Assembly: GCA_008364785.1 (NCBI GenBank)
Contig: VTTJ01000005.1
Location: 124,001-188,000 of the forward strand
DNA: 64,000 nucleotides
Direction of reading: 5' to 3'
From: Bacillus sp. BGMRC 2118
Lineage (GTDB): Bacteria > Bacillota > Bacilli > Bacillales > SA4
Part shown: piece after piece, positions 56,673 through 64,000 of the stretch
How the letters are laid out: every line of letters begins with the position of its first letter
Numbering within the stretch: the first letter of the stretch is position 1
Notes under the pieces: model-generated
What the model saw: the letters and a program-made list of their open reading frames with translations, nothing else
What the model was told of the DNA's origin: nothing
Database searches by the model: none
Position numbers and translations under genes: made by a program

Positions 56673-57323
56673 CTATTCCATAAAATCTTTACTCTTTACC
56701 ATTATGACTATGCCTTGTTTAAAAGAAAAAGTACCACTTTCTTCAATTATTTCATTACTAACACATAAAGTCGTACCCCAATTAATGTCCACATTTGTTA
56801 AAGGATATTTCACACCTGTAATAGTTATTCCAATTACTTCGTGAGAAAAGGGTAAGAAGGAAACATATTTGTAACGATGTTCTTTTGTTAACAAGTGTGT
56901 ACCAGGCTCTACTAGTTTAACTGAATTTTGAACGTCAATAATCTCTATATCTAATTTATATTTAAACCCTTTTAACAACAGTTGAATGTTCGATAGACCA
57001 TGATCTAACCTACCTCCTGTTGCACCAAACACAATGATTTTTGAAGGTTTTTGTTCAATTGCCCAATTAAGCGCAAGTTCCAGGTCTGTTTCATCTTTTT
57101 CAGCTGGAGACAGCATGAACTCTTTATAAGTAGTATTCAACCACTCCATCTCCACTTTTGAAACTGAATCAAAATCCCCAATTCCTTTGATCGGGATGAT
57201 GCCCTGATTCAATAAATATAACAATCCTCTATCTACTCCAATCCAAGACACATTTTCGTTGTCATACTCTGGCAAGTTAGGAATCATCGCCAGAGGACCA
57301 CCCGCTACAATATGTATTTGCAT
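56673..57323 (-). CDS. thiN: Thiamine pyrophosphokinase ThiN
   Basis: 216 aa from the ATG at 57323, because AGAGGG lies 6 nt upstream of it; the ATG at 57329 abuts that site. Motifs VDRGLLYLLNQG, KGIGDFDSVSKVEMEWL, PAEKDETDLELALNWAI and FGATGGRLDHGLSNIQLL are those of thiamine pyrophosphokinase. It makes thiamine pyrophosphate from thiamine. Located between rpe and spoVM. Confidence 0.95.
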   Translation of the reverse strand: MQIHIVAGGPLAMIPNLPEYDNENVSWIGVDRGLLYLLNQGIIPIKGIGDFDSVSKVEMEWLNTTYKEFMLSPAEKDETDLELALNWAIEQKPSKIIVFGATGGRLDHGLSNIQLLLKGFKYKLDIEIIDVQNSVKLVEPGTHLLTKEHRYKYVSFLPFSHEVIGITITGVKYPLTNVDINWGTTLCVSNEIIEESGTFSFKQGIVIMVKSKDFME

Positions 57324-57493
57324 TTTCATCCCTCTTTTTAATTCATATATAACAAAACTTATTGTAAAAATCTTGATGAATCTTTATATACCTCAAGGGA
57401 GTTGCCTGAACTTCCTTCTTCTATGGTATTATGAGCGTTACATTTTTTCATTTACTCACCACTAACAATGTACACGTTAAACCATTACATAGC

Positions 57494-57519
57494 AAAAAAG
57501 AGACCGCAGAAGCAGTCTC
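57494..57519 (-). terminator. Intrinsic terminator of rpe
   Basis: Stem GAGACTGC / GCGGTCTC with a 4-nt loop, then TTTTTTG on the minus strand, 8 nt after the rpe stop. The rest of the gap to thiN shows no gene; a thiN promoter should lie there. Confidence 0.92.
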
Positions 57520-57526
57520 CATTTAC

Positions 57527-58177
57527 TCAATTTGCTTGCTTAAGTGATTGAATTGCCTGTTGACGGTCTGATTCATTAAAAACCGCTGAACCAGCTACTA
57601 GTACTGTTGCACCCGCTTCTGTACATAATCGAGCTGTTTCTGGATTCACACCACCGTCAACTTCTAATTCAACCGATAAATTCCGTTCCTTTATCCATGA
57701 AGAGATTTTTCTTAGCTTTGGTAAAGAAGAATGAATGAACTTTTGTCCGCCAAAACCAGGATTTACAGTCATTACTAGCACTAAATCTATATCCTCCAGT
57801 ATCGGCTCAATCATTTCAGCAGGAGTGGCAGGGTTAAGTACAACCCCAGCCTTAACTCCATTATCCTTGATCATTTGTATCGTCCTGTGCAGGTGAGTAC
57901 ATGCTTCTACATGGACCGAAATAATATCAGCACCAGCTTTTGCGAATTGGGCAATATATTGATCTGGATTACTAATCATTAAATGAACATCTAGAGGAAG
58001 TGTAGTAACCGGACGAATAGCCTCCACTATAAGCGGTCCTATTGTGATATTTGGAACAAAGTGCCCATCCATCACATCTACATGAATATAATCTGCCCCA
58101 GCTCTTTCAACATCTTTAATTTCTTCGCCTAGTCTTGAAAAATCTGCTGACAATATTGAAGGTGCAATTTTAAACAT
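57527..58177 (-). CDS. rpe: Ribulose-phosphate 3-epimerase
   Basis: 216 aa TIM barrel. [60 protein letters not shown] and [20 protein letters not shown] hold the metal ligands and catalytic Asp residues. It interconverts ribulose-5-P and xylulose-5-P. It starts 1 nt after rsgA. Confidence 0.98.
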   Translation of the reverse strand: MFKIAPSILSADFSRLGEEIKDVERAGADYIHVDVMDGHFVPNITIGPLIVEAIRPVTTLPLDVHLMISNPDQYIAQFAKAGADIISVHVEACTHLHRTIQMIKDNGVKAGVVLNPATPAEMIEPILEDIDLVLVMTVNPGFGGQKFIHSSLPKLRKISSWIKERNLSVELEVDGGVNPETARLCTEAGATVLVAGSAVFNESDRQQAIQSLKQAN

Positions 58178-58178
58178 C

Positions 58179-59060
58179 TTAATACCTCGGCTTTCGATCT
58201 TTTATTTCTTGCAGAAACTCCACATAATCATCATATCGATAATTGGTAATTCCACCGCCCGATAGAGCGTCCTTAACTGCACATTTCGGCTCTGATATGT
58301 GGGTACAGCCTCTAAACTTGCAATCTTGTGATAACTCTCTCATTTCGGGAAAACAATCAGACAGTTCGGTTACTTCGATTTCACTAAACTCCAATGAACT
58401 GAAACCCGGTGTATCTGCAACCCATCCATTCCCTATTTCAATAAGTTCTACGTGACGAGTTGTATGTTTACCTCGTCCTAAATGAGAGGAGATCTCATTC
58501 GTCTTAATTTCCAAATCTGGACGTAGCACTTGTAAAATGGACGATTTGCCCACACCTGATTGTCCGGCAAATACGGAAGTACGTTCTTCAAAAAACGGCA
58601 AGAGCATATCTATTGTTTTATTATCATCAGTAGAGGTCAGAAGAACTTCATATCCAATTTGACGATATTCAGCTGCATAGTTTTCAATACTTGCACGAGT
58701 TTTTTCATCTACAATATCCATCTTGCTAATACAGATGATTGGTAATATATGCTTTGACTCAATTAAAACGAGGAAACGGTCAAGCAGCAAAGGATTAAAA
58801 TCAGGTTCTACAGCAGAGAACACTAATATCGCTTGGTCAACATTTGCAATTGGAGGCCGTATCAGATCATTCTTCCGATCGAAGACCTCCATAATATATC
58901 CTTCTCGATCATTTTCTGCTTCAAACGAAACAAGATCCCCAACGAGAGGTGTTACTTTATTTTTTCTAAATACGCCTCTTCCGCGACATTGTGTTATTCC
59001 ATCCTCATTTACTACATAATAAAACCCGCTTAACGCCTTAATAATTTTGCCTTCTGGCAT
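58179..59060 (-). CDS. rsgA: Ribosome small-subunit GTPase RsgA
   Basis: 293 aa. N-terminal OB fold, permuted GTPase with ISKMDIVD (G4) before [15 protein letters not shown] (G1) and DTPGFSS (G3), then a C-terminal zinc site [20 protein letters not shown]. It helps 30S maturation. In B. subtilis it is a substrate of PrkC, its upstream neighbour. Confidence 0.98.
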   Translation of the reverse strand: MPEGKIIKALSGFYYVVNEDGITQCRGRGVFRKNKVTPLVGDLVSFEAENDREGYIMEVFDRKNDLIRPPIANVDQAILVFSAVEPDFNPLLLDRFLVLIESKHILPIICISKMDIVDEKTRASIENYAAEYRQIGYEVLLTSTDDNKTIDMLLPFFEERTSVFAGQSGVGKSSILQVLRPDLEIKTNEISSHLGRGKHTTRHVELIEIGNGWVADTPGFSSLEFSEIEVTELSDCFPEMRELSQDCKFRGCTHISEPKCAVKDALSGGGITNYRYDDYVEFLQEIKDRKPRY

Positions 59061-59079
59061 ATTTTCACCCCTTGATCAA

Positions 59080-61023
59080 TCATTGCACATCTTTATATAA
59101 TACGGTTCTTTCAATAATAACATTTCCGTCTCTTTCGACTTTATATGTTGCACTGCCTTCATATGGAATAATCAATTGTATTTGAAAAACTTGATCTTCC
59201 GTAATTGTTTTATTTACAACTGGTGTACCCGTCAATTCATTTTCCATATCTTCAACATAGATTCTTACAGTCTGTGGCTTCCCCGCTTCATCCGGCTGAT
59301 ATTGTACCAAAATATCTTGTGTTGAAGTCCTAGGTTTTTCTTCAGGACCTTTAGAAACAACGATTGAAATAGAATCTCCTGCTTTTAACTCTGTGCCTGG
59401 GGCAGGTGTTTGCTGTATGATGATATCTTTTTGTGCTTCTTCTGAGTTAATATATTTTGGCTTTTCTAATACAAGTCCCCACTGGGCTACATAGTTCTCA
59501 ACTTCCCTAATTGTATATCCTACGAGGTTACTCAGTTCAAATGTTGGTGGACCTGTACTTACAAACAAGGTTAGGTCTGTATCCTCCAACACATGCTCTC
59601 CTGTTTTTGGGAATTGATCAATAATTTCACCTGCTGGTACTTCAGATGAAGACTGACTTTTAATGATTACCTCTTTGAATTTATCTCCAAGAGAATCTGA
59701 GATATCTTCATAGTTTTGTCCAATATAATCCTCAATCTCTGTTTTTTCTTTCCCTTTACTTGTATAAATTGTAATGGAAGATCCTTCTTTCGCAATAACA
59801 CCTGATTTCGGATTTGTTTTAACAACTTTTCCCTCTTCAATTTCATCATCGAAGACTTCCTTTGGTTCATCAATCTCAAATCCTAATTTATCTAACTCAC
59901 TGTAAGCCGCTTCATAACTTTTACCTGATACATCAGGAACTGTAACATCACTTGGTAGAAAAAGTGATGGAAACACAGTAAATGCCGCAACTATACCTAT
60001 CATTAAAAGAATCAATGAAGTAACAACTGTTATGATAATTTTTTTACCCTTTTTCTTTTTAGGCGTTACTTTTCCCTTATCAGGATGGATAATTGTTTCT
60101 TCAGCGTTATGTTTCTGCGAAGTCTTTTCATCCTTAATAATGGGGATAGCTTTCGTTTCTTCTCCATCTAATTCAGGTATCTTAAACGGCTGTTCGTTCA
60201 CTCTACTTGGGTCTAAAGATGTTCGTAAATCTTCTTGCATCGCTTCCACATTATCATAGCGATAAAAGGAGTCTTTCGCCGTTGATTTTAAAATAATATT
60301 CTCAATACTTTGTGGAATGTTTGGATTCCACCTTTTTGGTGAAGGCGTCTCGTTTTGCAAATGTTTAATGGCAATGGATACTGCAGATTCACCAAAGAAC
60401 GGTAATCTACCTGTAATGAGCTCAAACATGACAATTCCAAGTGAGTATATGTCTGACTTTTTAGTCGCCATTCCTCCACGTGCTTGTTCTGGTGATAGAT
60501 AATGTACAGAACCTAGAAATGAATTTGTTTGGGTAATTGTTGTGGAACTAAGTGCCACCGCTATGCCAAAATCCGTAACTTTAACAACTCCATGTTCATC
60601 TATTAATATGTTTTGTGGTTTAATGTCACGGTGTACAATATGGTTTTCATGGGCATGGTTAATGGCTGATGTTAATTGAAGCATTATGTTTACACTTTCT
60701 TCATTTGAAAGTGGTCCATTTTTTTGTATGTATTGCTTCAATGTAGATCCATCTATATATTCCATCACGATATAGAGAATTTGTTCATCTTCACCTACAT
60801 CATAAATACTTACAATGTTTGGATGATTTAGACTAGTTGCAGCTTGTGCTTCTCTATGAAAGCGACGGATGAACTCTTCATCATTTGAAATATCAGGTCT
60901 AAGCACTTTAACGGCAACATCTCTCTCTAAGATGATGTCTCTTGCAAGATATACGTTAGCCATACCACCGCCACCGATGGAATCAATAATTTTATATCTG
61001 TCGCTTAATCGTTTTCCAATCAT
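59080..61023 (-). CDS. prkC: Ser/Thr kinase PrkC with PASTA repeats
   Basis: 647 aa. Kinase domain with IGGGGMANVYLARD, Lys39, HRD (131-133, HRDIKPQN) and DFG (151-153). A basic juxtamembrane stretch and one membrane helix (about residues 329-352) lead to three PASTA repeats, then a C-terminal beta domain. PrkC senses muropeptides/lipid II and triggers spore germination in B. subtilis. It overlaps prpC by 1 nt. Confidence 0.98.
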   Translation of the reverse strand: MIGKRLSDRYKIIDSIGGGGMANVYLARDIILERDVAVKVLRPDISNDEEFIRRFHREAQAATSLNHPNIVSIYDVGEDEQILYIVMEYIDGSTLKQYIQKNGPLSNEESVNIMLQLTSAINHAHENHIVHRDIKPQNILIDEHGVVKVTDFGIAVALSSTTITQTNSFLGSVHYLSPEQARGGMATKKSDIYSLGIVMFELITGRLPFFGESAVSIAIKHLQNETPSPKRWNPNIPQSIENIILKSTAKDSFYRYDNVEAMQEDLRTSLDPSRVNEQPFKIPELDGEETKAIPIIKDEKTSQKHNAEETIIHPDKGKVTPKKKKGKKIIITVVTSLILLMIGIVAAFTVFPSLFLPSDVTVPDVSGKSYEAAYSELDKLGFEIDEPKEVFDDEIEEGKVVKTNPKSGVIAKEGSSITIYTSKGKEKTEIEDYIGQNYEDISDSLGDKFKEVIIKSQSSSEVPAGEIIDQFPKTGEHVLEDTDLTLFVSTGPPTFELSNLVGYTIREVENYVAQWGLVLEKPKYINSEEAQKDIIIQQTPAPGTELKAGDSISIVVSKGPEEKPRTSTQDILVQYQPDEAGKPQTVRIYVEDMENELTGTPVVNKTITEDQVFQIQLIIPYEGSATYKVERDGNVIIERTVLYKDVQ

Positions 61024-61784
61024 TATTGTTCACCACTCTCTTGCTGAACCTTTGGAAATTGTACGATTACAAGGGTGATATTATCCTCTCCACCATTTTC
61101 ATTTGCCAATGCCACAAGCTTTGTACCTTTTTCTTCTATACTATTTTCAGCTAATAAATGGATATGAATCTCATCTTCTGCTATTTTATTTGATAGACCG
61201 TCAGAACATAATAATAAGTATTCAATATCTTCATTTGGAAACGTCTTTATATCTACTTGAACATATGTATCTGTTCCTAGTGCACGCAATATGACATTTT
61301 TACGTGGATGATATTCTGCATCCTCTTTACTAATCTGACCTGAACGAACTAGCTCATTAACTAAGGTATGGTCTTCTGTCACCTGGCTGATTTCACTTTC
61401 CCGAACCATATAACAACGACTGTCACCGATATGTGCAATCGTAACTGAATCTTGTAAACAGATGGAGAGTACTAATGTAGTCCCCATCCCTTCGCATTCC
61501 TCGTTTTGTTTAGAATGGTCGAATACAAGTTGATTGATGATCTTTACATGGTCTTGAAGCCATTTCTCGGCTTCGTCAGGACTTGTAATAGAGTTTGTTT
61601 CAGTCCAGTGCTTTTCAAAAAGTGACGTAGCCATAGAGCTTGCTACATCTCCTGCACGATGACCTCCCATACCATCAGCAACCACAGCTAATAATTGACC
61701 TGATTTGTTTTTAAATGCTCCACCATTATCTTCGTTATGTTGCCTAACTCTTCCCCTATCAGTAAGAAAAAACGTCTTTATCAT
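61023..61784 (-). CDS. prpC: PP2C-type protein phosphatase PrpC (Stp)
   Basis: 253 aa. Metal-binding motifs TDRGRVRQHNEDN, VVADGMGGHRAGDVASSMAT, IAHIGDSRCYMVRESEI, LLLCSDGLSNKIAEDEI and NENGGEDNITLVIV. It reverses PrkC phosphorylation. ATG is 1 nt after the rlmN stop. Confidence 0.98.
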   Translation of the reverse strand: MIKTFFLTDRGRVRQHNEDNGGAFKNKSGQLLAVVADGMGGHRAGDVASSMATSLFEKHWTETNSITSPDEAEKWLQDHVKIINQLVFDHSKQNEECEGMGTTLVLSICLQDSVTIAHIGDSRCYMVRESEISQVTEDHTLVNELVRSGQISKEDAEYHPRKNVILRALGTDTYVQVDIKTFPNEDIEYLLLCSDGLSNKIAEDEIHIHLLAENSIEEKGTKLVALANENGGEDNITLVIVQFPKVQQESGEQ

Positions 61785-61785
61785 A

Positions 61786-62880
61786 TTATTTCGTCTCCTC
61801 TTTGCGCTCCTTTGCTCTCAATTGACCGCAAGCAGCATCAATATCGGAACCATGTTCTCTTCGAATTGTTACGTTAATTCCATGCTTCTTTAAGGTGCGT
61901 TCAAATTCAAAAATCTGATCTTTTGGTGTACGAACATAATTACGTTCCGGGACATAGTTTACTGGAATTAAGTTAACATGACACTTTATCCCTTTAATTA
62001 ATGCAGCTAACTCCTCAGCATGCATAACTGAATCATTCTCACCACCAAATAGACCATACTCGAAGCTGACGCGTCTACCGGTTTTCTTAATGTAATAGCG
62101 TATTGCCTCCATAAGATCAGGCAGCTTGTAAGCACGATTAATTGGCATGAGCTTACTTCTCAATTCAGTATTAGGTGCATGCAGTGATAATGCGAAGTTA
62201 ATTTGTAATTGTTCGTCTGCAAATGCATAAATCTTCGGAATGATCCCACTAGTCGAAACTGTAATATGACGTGCACCAATATTTAAAGCTTTATCATGAT
62301 TAATGATTTTTAAGAAAGAAAGCATATTATCGTAATTATCAAATGGTTCACCTATACCCATTATTACGACATGACTTACTCTTTCTCCTTTTTCATCTAG
62401 CGCTTTTTGTACATTTACTACTTGTGCAACAATTTCACCAGCTTCCAAGTTACGCTTTAGTCCACCTAATGTTGATGCACAAAACGTACAACCGATTCTG
62501 CACCCTACTTGAGTTGTTACACAAACAGAATTACCGTAATCATGTCTCATTAGTACTGTTTCAATTGAATACCCATCATGAAGCTCAAATAAGAATTTGA
62601 TTGTACCATCTTTTGATTCTTGCTTGACGATCGTCTTTAACGTGGTAAGAGTAAAAGCTTCTGCAAGCTTTTTCTGTAAGTCTTTCGAAATATTTGTCAT
62701 CTCCTCAAAAGAAGAGATACGTTTTGAATATAACCATTCAAATATTTGATTTGCTCTAAACTTGGGTTCACCATTTTCTTTTAACCAGGCTTCTAATTCT
62801 TCTAGACGTAATGAATAAATCGAAGGGATAATTTCCTTTTTCTCTTGTTTGTTTGCTATTGTTGTTATTTCTCTTTCCAC
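61786..62880 (-). CDS. rlmN: Dual-specificity 23S rRNA/tRNA methyltransferase RlmN
   Basis: 364 aa from GTG at 62880, chosen because it lies just past the rsmB stop and gives the usual length; ATG at 62904 is also in frame. Radical SAM cluster [15 protein letters not shown], Cys in [11 protein letters not shown], and [20 protein letters not shown]. It methylates A2503 of 23S rRNA and A37 of tRNAs. Confidence 0.95.
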   Translation of the reverse strand: MEREITTIANKQEKKEIIPSIYSLRLEELEAWLKENGEPKFRANQIFEWLYSKRISSFEEMTNISKDLQKKLAEAFTLTTLKTIVKQESKDGTIKFLFELHDGYSIETVLMRHDYGNSVCVTTQVGCRIGCTFCASTLGGLKRNLEAGEIVAQVVNVQKALDEKGERVSHVVIMGIGEPFDNYDNMLSFLKIINHDKALNIGARHITVSTSGIIPKIYAFADEQLQINFALSLHAPNTELRSKLMPINRAYKLPDLMEAIRYYIKKTGRRVSFEYGLFGGENDSVMHAEELAALIKGIKCHVNLIPVNYVPERNYVRTPKDQIFEFERTLKKHGINVTIRREHGSDIDAACGQLRAKERKEETK

Positions 62881-62882
62881 AA

Positions 62883-64000
62883 TTACACCCGCTTTCGTAA
62901 ACATGCGATGAAAAATCCATCAGTGCCAAAATGATGCGGCAATATTTGAATTTGTCCATCTTTTATTTCTTGTTTAATCTTAACTTTTTCCGGCAGTCGA
63001 TCTAATAATTCGACATCTAGTTCATAATCAGTATGGTCAATTAAGAACTTTTTCACAACCTCTTCATTTTCTTCTTTGTCCATCGTACAAGTTGAATATA
63101 CGAGAGTGCCACCTTTTTTCAATAACGGGGCAACTGAGGATAATATGGTAGATTGAATAGTAGATAAGTGATGAATGTCTTGTTCTTTCTTTTGGTATTT
63201 GATATCTGGTTTTCTACGAATTACTCCTAGTCCGGAACATGGAGCATCCACTAATATTCTATCAAACGTCTCATTCTCAAATTTTTCTTTTAATTTACGA
63301 CTATCCATAGCAATCGTCTCTACATTTGAGAGCTGTAATCTACTTACTTGCTCATTAATAAGTTTCACCTTATGTTCATGTAAATCAACTGAAACGACTT
63401 TCCCGCTGTTGTTCATAAGTTCTGCGATATGTGTCGTTTTTCCACCAGGTGCTGCGCAGCTATCTAGAACGTAATCATCTGGTTTTGGACTTAATGCTTT
63501 CGCTACTAACATCGAGCTTTCATCCTGAACAGTTAGAAAACCTCTTTTATAGTTATCAGATAATGCTAGGTTTCCTTTTTCAACCTTTATTGCATCATCT
63601 GCCAGATCGCCGGTACTCGCAATAATTCCTTCTGCCTCGAGTTTTTCCAACAGCTCGTCTTTTGTAGTTTTCGTGATATTCACACGGGCAGTTGATATAG
63701 GTGGCTGCAATGTTGATTCACAAAATAATTTTGTTTGCTCAAGTCCATATTGATTGGTCCATCTTTGAACAAGCCATAATGGAAAACTCATCTCAATAGA
63801 GAGTCTTTCAACAGGATCTGAAATAGATTCAAAGGATGGTGTTCCTTCCCTTTGGATAGAACGCATGACACCGTTTACCATAGAGGTAATTCCTTTGTGG
63901 CCTCGTTTCTTCGCAATTTCAACTGCCTCATAGATAGCCGCATGATCTGGAACCCTAGATAAATAAATCATTTGATAGAGTGTTAAGCGAAGAAGCACTA
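62883..64000 (-). CDS. rsmB: 16S rRNA m5C967 methyltransferase RsmB, C-terminal part
   Basis: About 372 codons are inside; the N-terminus, roughly 75 residues, lies beyond the right edge. NusB-like RNA-binding part ([20 protein letters not shown]), SAM site [18 protein letters not shown], catalytic Cys in [17 protein letters not shown] and [18 protein letters not shown]. It is cut by the window, not broken. It precedes rlmN as in B. subtilis. Confidence 0.95.
   Translation of the reverse strand, partial: VLLRLTLYQMIYLSRVPDHAAIYEAVEIAKKRGHKGITSMVNGVMRSIQREGTPSFESISDPVERLSIEMSFPLWLVQRWTNQYGLEQTKLFCESTLQPPISTARVNITKTTKDELLEKLEAEGIIASTGDLADDAIKVEKGNLALSDNYKRGFLTVQDESSMLVAKALSPKPDDYVLDSCAAPGGKTTHIAELMNNSGKVVSVDLHEHKVKLINEQVSRLQLSNVETIAMDSRKLKEKFENETFDRILVDAPCSGLGVIRRKPDIKYQKKEQDIHHLSTIQSTILSSVAPLLKKGGTLVYSTCTMDKEENEEVVKKFLIDHTDYELDVELLDRLPEKVKIKQEIKDGQIQILPHHFGTDGFFIACLRKRV

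Noticed and set aside
57330..57493. Possible thiamine pyrophosphate riboswitch upstream of thiN
   Set aside because: The conserved CUGAGA and ACCUGA-type core segments of the TPP riboswitch are not seen in the right order on the minus strand.

Overview
The window is a stretch of the core chromosome of an endospore-forming, flagellated member of the Bacillaceae (low-GC Gram-positive). The evidence is gene order close to Bacillus subtilis from rsmB to flhF, a 26-codon spoVM gene, codY, fapR, a serine-type hslV, and AT-rich intergenic DNA with sigma-A-like promoters and strong Shine-Dalgarno sites. All genes except rpmB read on the minus strand, so the biological order runs from high to low coordinates. 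I could not assign a species from sequence alone.

Region 64000-56400 (minus): rsmB (cut by the window edge), rlmN, prpC, prkC, rsgA, rpe, thiN and the tiny spoVM. These cover rRNA/tRNA methylation, the PASTA kinase and phosphatase pair, ribosome assembly, the pentose phosphate pathway, thiamine pyrophosphate and spore coat assembly. rpmB (plus) diverges from yloU-yloV. Then come sdaAB-sdaAA (L-serine dehydratase), recG, and the fatty acid/phospholipid operon fapR-plsX-fabD-fabG-acpP behind a clear FapR operator. rnc, smc, ftsY, ylxM and ffh follow (RNA processing, chromosome condensation, SRP targeting).

Region 38300-26600 (minus): rpsP-khpA, ylqD-rimM-trmD-rplS, lepB, rbgA, a small membrane protein gene, rnhB, ylqG-ylqH (second, uncharacterised copies of the FliK and FlhB C-terminal modules), sucC-sucD behind a promoter overlapped by a cre-like site, and dprA. 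topA follows with its own promoter and terminator. trmFO, expected between topA and xerC, is absent. xerC-hslV-hslU-codY form an operon with a new promoter in the gap.

Region 20400-1 (minus): the long fla/che operon flgB-flgC-fliE-fliF-fliG-fliH-fliI-fliJ-ylxF-fliK-flgD-(flagellar operon protein)-flgE-swrD-fliL-fliM-fliY-cheY-fliO-fliP-fliQ-fliR-flhB-flhA-flhF, the last cut by the window edge. It encodes the rod and hook, MS ring, switch, export ATPase and export gate.

The most unusual structure is a family of short non-coding elements with related GGCT-type terminal inverted repeats. One copy (33039-33222) has a perfect 8-bp target duplication. One (49188-49330) sits exactly at the fapR stop codon and splits the compact fapR-plsX junction. 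One diverged copy lies between smc and ftsY, and one isolated end lies near rnhB. They look like miniature transposable elements that have entered junctions between essential housekeeping genes without breaking a reading frame.
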